Source: Draconibacterium sp.
Lineage (GTDB): Bacteria > Bacteroidota > Bacteroidia > Bacteroidales > Prolixibacteraceae
NCBI GenBank assembly: GCA_027011835.1
Contig: JALUZN010000479.1
Span: 1 to 17,370, forward strand
Length of the DNA: 17,370 nt
Direction of reading: 5' to 3'
The position numbers and the translations under genes are program-made. Shown one piece after another: positions 1 through 7,293 of the stretch. Every line of letters begins with the position of its first letter. Position 1 is the stretch's first letter. The notes under the pieces are model-generated. The model made no database searches. It was not told the origin of the DNA and was given only the letters and a program-made list of their open reading frames with translations.

Positions 1-1
1 A

Positions 2-118
2 CTAATCAGCGAAATAACTATGAAACTTAATAGAAGACCTCGAAAAAAATTGAACTATAAAACACCAGGAATTGTATTTTTAAATAAATTTGGGGATAAT
101 GTCGCACTTGCTTCTTGA
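2..118 (+). mobile_element. IS30-family transposase, C-terminal end (cut by window edge)
   Basis: Reading frame 2 is open from the window edge to a TGA at 116-118 and gives about 38 residues. It contains LNRRPRKKLNYKTPGIVF and ends in VALAS. This matches the C-terminal block of IS30-family DDE transposases (LNNRPRKxLxYKTPxEVF, ending VALxS/T), which catalyse cut-and-paste or circle-mediated transposition. The start and catalytic domain lie outside the window, so I cannot tell an intact insertion sequence from a remnant. In IS30 elements the terminal inverted repeat usually lies at or just past the stop codon, so the element probably ends shortly after 118. No second end is visible. The call rests on motif recognition. 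Confidence 0.75.
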
Positions 119-187
119 ATTTTCGATACCTCATAAATAGAGGATTACAAGGCATAAGGAAATTATCGTAATTTACTAAAAATCAAA

Positions 188-217
188 CCTTTGCGACTTT
201 GCAGCTTCGCGAGAAAC
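188..217. repeat. Short 'CTTTGCGACTTTGC'-type intergenic repeat
   Basis: The stretch contains CCTTTGCGACTTTGCAGC followed by TTCGCGAGAAAC. It resembles the degenerate 'CTTTGCGnCTTTGCG...GAGAAA' sequence found dispersed between genes in many Bacteroidota and some other bacteria. Only one copy is present here, so calling it a repeat relies on resemblance. It lies between the IS30 end and the ald terminator, and no gene covers it. The rest of 119-270 shows nothing I recognise. Confidence 0.35.
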
Positions 218-271
218 AAAAAATTAACAAAGCATTGTACTCAATTTGAATAAGAAACCGTACAAATACAA

Positions 272-304
272 AAAAAGCCTTTCGTAATAAACAAAAGGCT
301 TTTT
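272..304 (-). terminator. Intrinsic terminator of ald
   Basis: The arms AAAAAGCCTTT (272-282) and AAAGGCTTTTT (294-304) are perfectly complementary over 11 bp, with an 11-nt loop. Read on the minus strand, the stem runs into a T tract, as expected for rho-independent termination. It lies 25 bp past the ald stop codon. Confidence 0.85.
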
Positions 305-328
305 AAAATGAATAGTTTTATACTTGAC

Positions 329-1441
329 TTACAAAATACTTTCAACCTTTTCGAGCGGTAAACCAAAAGCATCGGCAACACCTTTGTAAACTACTTTTCC
401 GCCAACAACATTCAACCCTTTACGCAATGGTTCACTGTCGACACAAGCCTGTTTCCACCCTTTTTCGGCAATTTGAATGGCATACGGCAATGTAGCGTTG
501 GTAAGCGCAATTGTTGACGTGCGAGGTACCGCACCCGGCATATTAGCCACACAATATTGAATTACATCGTCAATCACAAAAGTCGGGTCGGTGTGTGTGG
601 TTGCTTTTGTAGTTTCGAAACAACCACCCTGGTCAACAGCAACGTCAACCATTACCGTTCCTGGCCGCATTGTTTTCAGCATATCGCGGGTTACAAGGTG
701 CGGTGCTTTCGCTCCCGGAATAAGTACTGCACCAATAATTAAATCGTGCGTTTGTACCATTTCGCGAATGTTGTAATCGTTACTCATCATTGTTTTTACG
801 TTGGCCGGCATTATATCGTCTAAGTAACGCAAACGCGGCAGCGAAATATCCATAATAGTCACATCGGCACCCAGCCCGGCAGCCATTTTTGCTGCTTCGG
901 TTCCAACAATTCCACCGCCCAAAACCAGCACTTTTGCCGGAGGAACTCCGGGAACTCCACCTAAAAGAACACCGTAACCACCATACGTTTTTTCAAGATA
1001 TTTTGCACCTTCCTGAATCGACATACGACCTGCAACTTCGCTCATTGGAATTAAAAGCGGCAACGAACGATCGGCTAATTCAACTGTTTCGTAGGCAAGG
1101 CAAACCGATTTATTTTCAATCATGGCATGGGTTAACGCTTCGCCCGATGCAAAATGAAAATAGGTATACAATATTTGCCCCTCTTTAATCAGTTTATATT
1201 CCGGTTCTATGGGCTCTTTTACCTTAATAATCATCTCGGCAATAGCATACACATCTTCAATGGTCGGCAATATTTTTGCTCCTGCAGCAACATAATCTTC
1301 ATTGTGGAAACCACTTCCATTTCCGCCATTTTTCTGAACATAAACTTCGTGTCCGCGTTTTACCAGTTCGGCAGCTCCGGCCGGAGTTAGGGCAATGCGG
1401 TTTTCGTTATTCTTAATCTCTTTTGGTACTCCGATAATCAT
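329..1441 (-). CDS. ald: Alanine dehydrogenase
   Basis: This cytosolic enzyme interconverts L-alanine + NAD+ + water with pyruvate + ammonium + NADH. The 370-residue protein has the usual family length and collinear key residues: Arg15 in the N-terminal KEIKNNENRIALTP motif, Lys75 in IKVKEP, His96 in YFHF, the dinucleotide-binding loop GGGIVG at 175-180, acidic Asp198 at the end of the second Rossmann strand (binds the NAD ribose), and Asp270 in VDVAVDQGG. These positions match those of the characterised Mycobacterium tuberculosis enzyme. The ATG is preceded by AT-rich DNA without a Shine-Dalgarno sequence, normal for Bacteroidota. A -7 element lies 32 bp upstream and a terminator follows. 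The gene is a single unit, divergent from the aminotransferase. It probably either uses alanine as carbon and nitrogen source or assimilates ammonium, depending on conditions. No damage is seen. Confidence 0.95.
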   Translation of the reverse strand: MIIGVPKEIKNNENRIALTPAGAAELVKRGHEVYVQKNGGNGSGFHNEDYVAAGAKILPTIEDVYAIAEMIIKVKEPIEPEYKLIKEGQILYTYFHFASGEALTHAMIENKSVCLAYETVELADRSLPLLIPMSEVAGRMSIQEGAKYLEKTYGGYGVLLGGVPGVPPAKVLVLGGGIVGTEAAKMAAGLGADVTIMDISLPRLRYLDDIMPANVKTMMSNDYNIREMVQTHDLIIGAVLIPGAKAPHLVTRDMLKTMRPGTVMVDVAVDQGGCFETTKATTHTDPTFVIDDVIQYCVANMPGAVPRTSTIALTNATLPYAIQIAEKGWKQACVDSEPLRKGLNVVGGKVVYKGVADAFGLPLEKVESIL

Positions 1442-1472
1442 TTTAATCTGATTTTAATAAGTTATTTAACGA

Positions 1473-1480
1473 CAAAAGTA
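1473..1480 (-). promoter_or_regulatory. Bacteroidota -7 promoter element for ald
   Basis: On the minus strand this reads TACTTTTG, an exact match to TAnnTTTG, 32 nt before the ald start codon. A TTTTG at 1500-1496 is a possible -33 element, but its 15-nt spacing is shorter than usual. Confidence 0.5.
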
Positions 1481-1549
1481 AACTTGTAAACGCAGCAAAA
1501 ATATGACAATTACGCACATTTTTCCTAACAATCGATTCTTTTTACCGAC

Positions 1550-1582
1550 TGGAAGTTAACAATTCACAAATTGGAAGTTAAC
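1550..1582. repeat. Tandem 11-bp repeat in the ald/aminotransferase control region
   Basis: TGGAAGTTAAC occurs at 1550-1560 and again at 1572-1582, a period of 22 bp, about two helical turns. Both copies lie in the same orientation between two divergent amino-acid genes. They are 93-125 bp before the aminotransferase start and about 110-140 bp before the ald start. Same-face spacing fits a dimeric or oligomeric DNA-binding protein. An Lrp/AsnC-type regulator is one guess, since such proteins often control ald, but no regulator gene is present here. Confidence 0.45.
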
Positions 1583-1642
1583 TTTTCAATAACATTTAAA
1601 ACTGAAAAAAAACATATACTATTAATTTCAATTTGATACTTC

Positions 1643-1650
1643 TATCTTTG
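1643..1650 (+). promoter_or_regulatory. Bacteroidota -7 promoter element for the aminotransferase
   Basis: TATCTTTG matches TAnnTTTG exactly, 24 nt before the ATG. Transcription would start around 1656-1658, giving a leader under 20 nt. No TTTG lies at the usual -33 spacing, which may mean that an activator is needed. Confidence 0.6.
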
Positions 1651-1674
1651 CTTTGTTAAAAGAAAAAATAAAAT

Positions 1675-2904
1675 ATGCCTACAGTATCAAATAGGGGACG
1701 AATAATGCCCAACTCGCCAATCAGGAAATTGGTACCATTGGCCGATGAAGCAAAAGCAAAAGGACGAAAAGTTTATCATCTGAATATTGGCCAGCCCGAT
1801 TTGCCTACCCCGCCCGAGGCGTTGAAAGCGATACAAAATATCGACCGCTCGATTTTAGAGTATTCGCCCAGCGAGGGAATCCGTTCGTTCCGTGAGAAGT
1901 TGGCAAAATACTACCACAAATTTAACATCGATGTTACTGCCGATAACATTATAATCACCACCGGTGGAAGCGAAGCAGTTACTTTTGCTTTTATGAGCTG
2001 CCTCGACCCGGGCGACGAAATTATTGTACCCGAACCGGCTTATGCCAACTACGAAGCATTTGCCATTGTTGCCGGGGCAAAAATTAAATCGATTGCAGCC
2101 GATATTGAAGAGGGATTTGCTCTGCCCCCAATTGAGGAGTTTGAAAAATTGATTACCCCGAAAACCAAGGGAATTTTAATTTGTAACCCCAACAATCCCA
2201 CCGGGTATTTATACACACAGGAGGAGATGAATAAAATTCGCGACCTCGTTAAAAAATACGATTTATACCTTTTCTCCGATGAAGTGTACCGCGAATTTTG
2301 TTACACCGGTGCTCCTTACATTTCGGCTTTTCATCTCGAAGGAATAGAGCAAAATGTGGTACTTATTGATTCGGTTTCGAAACGATACAGCGAGTGTGGC
2401 TTGCGAATTGGCGCACTGATTACAAAAAACAGTGAGGTAAAAAAGAACGTAATGAAATTTTGCCAGGCGCGTTTAAGTGCACCGTTAATCGGGCAAATTG
2501 CTGCCGAGGCGTCGTTAGATGCCAACGACAATTATATGCTGAACAACTACAACGAATATGTAAATCGCCGGAAGTTTTTAATCGATGGGCTAAACCGAAT
2601 CGACGGAGTTTATTCTCCAATTCCTATGGGTGCATTTTATACCGTTGCCCGCCTGCCGGTCGATAATGCCGACAAATTTTGTGCCTGGCTGCTTTCCGAT
2701 TTCGAATACGAAAACCAAACCCTGTTTCTGGCTCCGGCATCGGGCTTTTATACTCTCCCCAACCGTGGAATCGACGAAGTACGAATTGCCTACGTACTAA
2801 AAAAAGAAGATTTAGCCATTTGTTTAAAAATATTAAAAGAGGCGCTGAAGGTTTATCCGGGAAGCAAAGTGCGAAAAGTTATTGATGCCGTTGCCGGAGA
2901 GTAA
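1675..2904 (+). CDS. PLP-dependent class I/II aminotransferase
   Basis: The predicted 409-residue cytosolic enzyme is a fold-type I, pyridoxal-phosphate aminotransferase of the aspartate aminotransferase-like class. Visible residues: N-terminal substrate segment LNIGQPDLPTP (36-46), TTGGSEA (95-101) binding the cofactor phosphate, NPNNPTG (171-177), SDEVY (201-205) with Asp202 and Tyr205 contacting the PLP ring, the Schiff-base Lys236 in DSVSKRYSECGLRIG, Arg244 near the phosphate, and Arg370, the likely carboxylate-binding arginine. The length is normal. The substrate cannot be settled from sequence; an aspartate, aromatic or broad-specificity 2-oxo acid enzyme is possible. The first ATG fits the -7 element just upstream. 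The gene is divergent from ald and shares its control region, which suggests a role in amino-nitrogen flux. A weak terminator follows. Confidence 0.88.
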   Translation: MPTVSNRGRIMPNSPIRKLVPLADEAKAKGRKVYHLNIGQPDLPTPPEALKAIQNIDRSILEYSPSEGIRSFREKLAKYYHKFNIDVTADNIIITTGGSEAVTFAFMSCLDPGDEIIVPEPAYANYEAFAIVAGAKIKSIAADIEEGFALPPIEEFEKLITPKTKGILICNPNNPTGYLYTQEEMNKIRDLVKKYDLYLFSDEVYREFCYTGAPYISAFHLEGIEQNVVLIDSVSKRYSECGLRIGALITKNSEVKKNVMKFCQARLSAPLIGQIAAEASLDANDNYMLNNYNEYVNRRKFLIDGLNRIDGVYSPIPMGAFYTVARLPVDNADKFCAWLLSDFEYENQTLFLAPASGFYTLPNRGIDEVRIAYVLKKEDLAICLKILKEALKVYPGSKVRKVIDAVAGE

Positions 2905-2930
2905 CACCGTTTTGAATAACGCAACACTAA

Positions 2931-2971
2931 GTTGCCGGCTTTTCTTTCCCTCCCGGCCTTTTGTTTTTTTT
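2931..2971 (+). terminator. Weak intrinsic terminator after the aminotransferase
   Basis: GCCGG (2934-2938) pairs with CCGGC (2953-2957) around a 14-nt pyrimidine-rich loop. A T-rich tail with seven consecutive T residues (2964-2970) follows. The 5-bp stem is short, so the call is tentative. Confidence 0.45.
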
Positions 2972-3116
2972 ATTCACCTGGCGCATCTAAAATGCACAAT
3001 AGTTCATTTAGCTTTGGCAATGTAAATTGAAGAAAACTCTTCTCTTCGAACATAAACAAAACATTTATTTTCGCTCCAATCGGCTTTTTATTTCCATTTT
3101 ACAGGAATAAGTTGTT

Positions 3117-3124
3117 TTACTTTG
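3117..3124 (+). promoter_or_regulatory. Possible -7 element for the FAD reductase
   Basis: TTACTTTG differs from TAnnTTTG at one position and lies 35 nt before the ATG. An exact match, TAGCTTTG, occurs further upstream at 3009-3016 and would give a leader of roughly 140 nt. I cannot tell which one is used. Confidence 0.35.
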
Positions 3125-3159
3125 CACAAAAAATAAGCAGAAACACATAGTGCATAAAG

Positions 3160-4524
3160 ATGAAACAATACGATATAATTGTAATAGGAGCAGGTCCGGC
3201 AGGAATAATTACCGGATTAACAGCAAAAAAAGAGAATCCTGAAAAATCGGTTTTAATGATTCGCGAAGAAGATAAAGGGCTGGTTCCTTGTGGGATACCT
3301 TACGTTTTTCATTCATTAAGTTCGGTTGACAAGAATGCAATGGGGCCAAAACCATTTATTGATTTGGGAGGCGAAGTAATTACCGATGCAGTAACAAATG
3401 TAGATGTGAAAAACAGTACATTAAAAGTTGAATCGGGCAATGAATTTATGTTCGACAAACTTGTATTTGCCACAGGCTCGAGATATGTAACGGCAACGTT
3501 TATTCCGGGATACGAATTAAAAAATGTTTTTTACATCAAAAAAAGCTACAACTATATCAGTAATTTGGTTGAAGAATTAAAAGATAAAAAGAACATTGTT
3601 ATTGTTGGCGGAGGTTTTATTGGAGCAGAAGTGTCGGAGCAGATTGCAATGAATAAGGGAAAGAACGTTACACTTATTGAGAGTGAACAGTTCTGTTTCT
3701 CGAAAGCTTTTTCAGGCGAATTAAGCGAAATTGCAACCGGAAAGCTGAAAGAGTGCGGCGTAGATATTCATACATCATCGTTGGTAAAGAAAGTTTTAGG
3801 AGAAAACGGTGTTGTTACTGGCGTGCAATTAAAAGACAAAACTGCGATAGACGCCGATGCTGTAATTTTTGCTGTTGGCTACCGGCCCAACACAACACTG
3901 GCAAAAAATGCAGGATTAAGCATAAATAAAGCAGGAGCAATTGTTATCGACAACTACGGACGAACATCGGAAGAGAATGTTTTTGCCGTTGGCGACTGCT
4001 CTCAAACACTGGGCTATATTACCGGCCGAATTGATAATATTATGTTGGCATCGACAGCAACTGCCGAAGCACGAATTTTGGGCTACAACCTGTTTGGCAT
4101 AAAAATTAAGAACAGTTTTACCGGAACAATAGGTATCTTCTCGACAAAGATTAATGGATTTACAATGGCTGCCGCAGGGTTAAACGAAAAAAGTGCTGTT
4201 CAGGCAAATATAGAGTTAACATCGGCTCAGTTTACCGATTTCGACAAACATCCGGCCACGTTAAACAGTACCTGGCCGCTAACTGTAAAATTATACGTAT
4301 CGCCTTCTAACGGCCATATTCTGGGAGGCGAAGTATGGGGCGGAAAAACTGCCGGAGAGATAATTAATTTAATTGGTTTTGCAATTCAGAAAAATATTAC
4401 TGTTTACGAACTTATTTCGCTGCAAATGGGGTCGCATCCCCTGTTAACATCGGCACCAACCAAGCCAATTATTGTTAGGGCTGCCGAAGCTGCAATTACT
4501 AAAATCAGAGAGTTTAATAACTAA
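3160..4524 (+). CDS. FAD-dependent pyridine nucleotide-disulfide oxidoreductase (CoA-disulfide reductase/NADH oxidase type)
   Basis: The 454-residue protein has the standard length and order of the single-cysteine flavoprotein disulfide reductases: an N-terminal FAD-binding loop GAGPAG (10-15), one redox cysteine Cys44 in VPCGIPY, a central NAD(P)H-binding loop GGGFIGAE (150-157), the second FAD motif VFAVGDC with Asp279, and a C-terminal dimerisation domain ending in SHPLLTSAPT with conserved His427-Pro428. The usual CxxxxC pair of glutathione or lipoamide reductases is absent. Family members reduce CoA disulfide, per/polysulfides or oxygen using NAD(P)H. Sequence alone does not choose among these. 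The protein is cytosolic and probably defends against redox stress or handles sulfur. It has its own upstream region with inverted repeats. It converges with the PorE-like gene 43 bp away, and no clear terminator separates them. Confidence 0.85.
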   Translation: MKQYDIIVIGAGPAGIITGLTAKKENPEKSVLMIREEDKGLVPCGIPYVFHSLSSVDKNAMGPKPFIDLGGEVITDAVTNVDVKNSTLKVESGNEFMFDKLVFATGSRYVTATFIPGYELKNVFYIKKSYNYISNLVEELKDKKNIVIVGGGFIGAEVSEQIAMNKGKNVTLIESEQFCFSKAFSGELSEIATGKLKECGVDIHTSSLVKKVLGENGVVTGVQLKDKTAIDADAVIFAVGYRPNTTLAKNAGLSINKAGAIVIDNYGRTSEENVFAVGDCSQTLGYITGRIDNIMLASTATAEARILGYNLFGIKIKNSFTGTIGIFSTKINGFTMAAAGLNEKSAVQANIELTSAQFTDFDKHPATLNSTWPLTVKLYVSPSNGHILGGEVWGGKTAGEIINLIGFAIQKNITVYELISLQMGSHPLLTSAPTKPIIVRAAEAAITKIREFNN

Positions 4525-4567
4525 ATTCAGACTAAGATATATTTACAAACAGGCAAAACAACAAATT

Positions 4568-6568
4568 TTATTTTTCCGGTTCGGCATCGAAACGTTCAAT
4601 AAAGTCGGTGGAAAGAACGCGAAATTCGGTACGCCGGTTTATAGCCCGGGCAATTTCTTGTTGCTCGGGAGTAAGTTTCAAAATAAACTCTTCGGTAAGA
4701 ATATCGTTTTTCTTTAAGAAATCGTACTGTTTTGCTAACTTACGGGTAACCTTTTTAGGCCAGGTTTCGCCATATCCTTTGGCTACCAAACGTTGCGGAT
4801 TAATTCCTTTTTCGATAAGATAATCGACAACACTCTGTGCCCTCTTTTGCGAAAGGTCGAAGTTAAATTTATCGCTTCCAACATAGTCGGTGTGTGCCAT
4901 AAGTTCAATGGTAATGGTGGGGTTAAACACAAGCACCTGAACAAGTGTATCGAGTGCAATTTTCGATTCAGGTTTTAACTCCCAGCTTCCAAATTCGTAA
5001 TTTATATTTTCAACTTTTATCGGTGCATCAGTTGGAGTTAAATACATATCGAATCTGAAATCTTTGCTGTCGGCAAGTCCTATTGTATTTGCCGAGGCTT
5101 TATCGCGCAAATACCCATCTTTAAAAGCGGCAAAAACATACTCGGTTTCCGGCTTCAGTTTCATTTTAAATTTGCCGTTTTTGGTCCGCATCTTCAGGTT
5201 TGTTCCGTCGGTGCCAATTACTCTGATTGTAACGCCATTTAATTTCGAGTTGGTCTCTTTATTAAAAACAGCTCCTTCAACCGAATAAATTTTCGGAGGA
5301 ACCATAAACGAGTAAATATCATCTCCTTTCGAGCCTTTTCTGTTCGACGAGAACATTCCTCTGTTTTCGCCGGTAACGAAACAAATTCCAAAATCGTCGG
5401 CAGGCGAATTCATTGGCGACCCCATATTTTTAATGGTCCATATTCCATTTTCGTCTTTTGTGGCAACAAAAATATCGAATCCACCCATTCCAATGTGGTA
5501 GTTCGACGAGAAATAGAGCTCACCATTATCGCGAACATATGGGAACATTTCATCGCCCGGAGTATTTATTGCTTCGCCCAGATTTACAGGTTTTTCATAC
5601 GCTCCGCCATTTTTCTCGGCATACCATATGTCTTTCCCGCCAAACCCGCCGGGCATATCCGAAACAAAGTAGAGTCCGCTTTCGTCGGCATTGAATGCAG
5701 GGTGCGCAGCAATAATACTGTCGCCAACCACTTGCACTTTAATGGGGTCGGCCCACGAGCTTCGCGACTGCGACGACTCGAACAATTCGGCTCCCAGAGC
5801 TTGCGATTTATCGTAACGGCAGCGCGTAAAAATCATTCGCTCTCCGGTCGACGAGAGTGTGGCGGCTCCCTCTTCATCTTCGGTGTCAACAATTAAGTTT
5901 TCATCGACCAGTTTTGGCTCCTCCCATTTTTGTTTCTGAACACTAAATGTTGCCCTGAAAAGATCGGCATAATTTTGTCCGGTAATCATACTTTTTCGTT
6001 TTCCCGTAGCACCTTTTCGTGTCGAAGTAAATATTATTTCGTTGTCGCGACCTGCCATAAAAACCGGAGAGTAATCGCTTGCCCGCGAGTTCAGACCCTT
6101 TATCGGATTAATAATGTGCCGGGTTGGATTTGCAACCCACTCTTGCGTTTTCTGAATTGCTTCGAGCCCTGCCAAAGCACGTTCATCGCCGGGCACTGAG
6201 TCTAAATAAGTGCGGTAAGTTTCAATGGCATCTTCGTATTGTTGTGTAGCGCGCAACATATCGGCGTGCCTCAACAAAACAATATTATCGGCATATCCGC
6301 GGCGAATGGCAAACTTATAGTAAATCTCGGCCCGGTCGTAATCGCCAATATACCGGTAACATTCACCAATATTAAATGCATAAAGTTTCCTTTTTTCACG
6401 GTCTTTCTCCTTTTTACTGGCTTTGCGGTATTTCTCAATGGCTTTGTAATACTCACCAATATCGTGCGAAAGCATTGCATCGCGCCCATACTTCGCGGCT
6501 CCACACCCACCCAATAAAACAACCAGTAATAAAAGTAATGCTAACCTAACGTTCATACCCATTTTCAT
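4568..6568 (-). CDS. porE: PorE-type T9SS lipoprotein: TPR, PD40 propeller, regulatory-like domain, OmpA C-terminus
   Basis: This 666-residue protein is probably an outer-membrane lipoprotein facing the periplasm. A signal peptide (1-21) ends in LLGGC, giving lipidated Cys22. It has TPR-like helices at about 33-140, a PD40/WD40-like beta-propeller at about 160-422 (blades such as YFVSDMPGG and MFSSNRKGS), a carboxypeptidase-regulatory-like beta domain at about 427-512, and an OmpA-like peptidoglycan-binding domain at about 520-655. In the last, HTDYVGSD and LSQKRAQSV carry Asp561 and Arg576, expected to bind diaminopimelate. This domain order is that described for PorE (Porphyromonas gingivalis PG1058), which links the type IX secretion machinery to the cell wall. 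porQ lies under 1 kb away, which supports the call. Similar OmpA/PD40 paralogues exist in Bacteroidota, so the symbol is a best match. The start could also be Met3 or Met5. Confidence 0.75.
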   Translation of the reverse strand: MKMGMNVRLALLLLLVVLLGGCGAAKYGRDAMLSHDIGEYYKAIEKYRKASKKEKDREKRKLYAFNIGECYRYIGDYDRAEIYYKFAIRRGYADNIVLLRHADMLRATQQYEDAIETYRTYLDSVPGDERALAGLEAIQKTQEWVANPTRHIINPIKGLNSRASDYSPVFMAGRDNEIIFTSTRKGATGKRKSMITGQNYADLFRATFSVQKQKWEEPKLVDENLIVDTEDEEGAATLSSTGERMIFTRCRYDKSQALGAELFESSQSRSSWADPIKVQVVGDSIIAAHPAFNADESGLYFVSDMPGGFGGKDIWYAEKNGGAYEKPVNLGEAINTPGDEMFPYVRDNGELYFSSNYHIGMGGFDIFVATKDENGIWTIKNMGSPMNSPADDFGICFVTGENRGMFSSNRKGSKGDDIYSFMVPPKIYSVEGAVFNKETNSKLNGVTIRVIGTDGTNLKMRTKNGKFKMKLKPETEYVFAAFKDGYLRDKASANTIGLADSKDFRFDMYLTPTDAPIKVENINYEFGSWELKPESKIALDTLVQVLVFNPTITIELMAHTDYVGSDKFNFDLSQKRAQSVVDYLIEKGINPQRLVAKGYGETWPKKVTRKLAKQYDFLKKNDILTEEFILKLTPEQQEIARAINRRTEFRVLSTDFIERFDAEPEK

Positions 6569-6770
6569 TTCGGGAAGTAAAAGTAAATTATTTTTTCAAA
6601 TAACGTTTGATTCGCTTTTTAAGTATTTACAATAGATTGTTTAATTCTTGCTAATATAAAAAAAGAGGAGTTTATTCAATCTATTTCGGTTTTATAACAC
6701 TTTATTTTACGCACCTGTTTTCAGGAAAAATTTTGTTCTTCGTATCCAACTCCAACGAGAAATAATTACC

Positions 6771-6800
6771 TTGCTGTTTTTACAACCACAAAAACAGCAA
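6771..6800 (+). promoter_or_regulatory. Perfect 11-bp hairpin directly before the start codon of the small membrane gene
   Basis: TTGCTGTTTTT (6771-6781) and AAAAACAGCAA (6790-6800) are exact reverse complements with an 8-nt loop (acaaccac). The stem ends one base before the ATG at 6802. There is no T tract on either strand, so it does not look like a terminator. In mRNA it would cover the ribosome-landing region and could act as a translational switch. As DNA it could be a palindromic operator. Confidence 0.6.
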
Positions 6801-6801
6801 T

Positions 6802-7125
6802 ATGGGATATATGGGAATTGGAATGCAGAGTTGGATTTCGAAAATGAAACCACGCAAATTCTTAGACAGAAGATCGAAACCCGATGGAGGAGGTGGTGAG
6901 AAGTTGGCAACACGCGACATTGAAGATTATTACACACTGGAAAAAAGAAGTTTAAAGAATTTACTAAAAAAACAGTACGGAGGAAAGTATAAAAGACAAC
7001 TGCACAAACAACTTCAAAAAGAGAGCCATAAACAAAACATCTATCTGGTACTTAGTTTCGCAATTGCACTTATTATTATTGTTTTGCTTATTCTCTATTT
7101 CTCTTCAATTTTTAATTGGTTTTAA
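6802..7125 (+). CDS. Small basic protein with a C-terminal membrane anchor, function unknown
   Basis: I do not recognise a characterised family. The 107-residue product has a short N-terminus rich in Gly and Met (MGYMGIGMQSW), a glycine run (PDGGGGEK, 28-34), a highly basic helical segment at about 40-79 (many Lys/Arg, for example LKNLLKKQYGGKYKRQL), and one strong hydrophobic segment at about 80-103. It therefore looks like a tail-anchored inner-membrane protein with a basic cytosolic domain. There is no signal peptide. Codon use and composition match the neighbours, so it looks like a real gene. It is divergent from the PorE-type gene and precedes porQ by about 320 bp. A link to T9SS is only guilt by association. 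Met4 or Met8 are possible alternative starts. Confidence 0.65.
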   Translation: MGYMGIGMQSWISKMKPRKFLDRRSKPDGGGGEKLATRDIEDYYTLEKRSLKNLLKKQYGGKYKRQLHKQLQKESHKQNIYLVLSFAIALIIIVLLILYFSSIFNWF

Positions 7126-7165
7126 CCGGGTCATAAAAACCAGAGTTCTACAGAAATATCCTTTT

Positions 7166-7211
7166 CAACTCCACAAAACCTTTTCATAGTTAATTCCGGT
7201 TTGTGAAGTTG
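7166..7211 (+). promoter_or_regulatory. Imperfect hairpin between the small membrane gene and porQ
   Basis: CAACTCCACAAAACC (7166-7180) pairs with GGTTTGTGAAGTTG (7198-7211) over about 13 bp, with one mismatch and one bulged A. The loop is 17 nt. No T tract follows. It could be a factor-dependent 3' end for the upstream gene or an operator before the porQ promoter. Confidence 0.4.
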
Positions 7212-7285
7212 TATAAAGACAAATTGAAAATCTGCTCGTCCTCGAAAATCCTCTTTAACTTTAAACAACTTCTATAATAAATAAA

Positions 7286-7293
7286 TATCTTTG
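7286..7293 (+). promoter_or_regulatory. Bacteroidota -7 promoter element for porQ
   Basis: TATCTTTG matches TAnnTTTG exactly. Transcription would begin near 7300, leaving a leader of about 145 nt before the porQ ATG, long compared with the other genes here. Confidence 0.55.

Noticed and set aside
889..1390. Plus-strand ORFs opposite ald
   Set aside because: They are shadows of a clearly coding minus-strand gene with an intact active site.
5064..5896. Several plus-strand ORFs of 70-130 codons opposite the PorE-type gene
   Set aside because: They are shadows created by the long minus-strand frame. None has a plausible start context or a recognisable motif.
6271..6522. Minus-strand 83-codon ORF overlapping the PorE N-terminus
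   Set aside because: It is an alternative frame inside the signal peptide and TPR region of the PorE-type gene.
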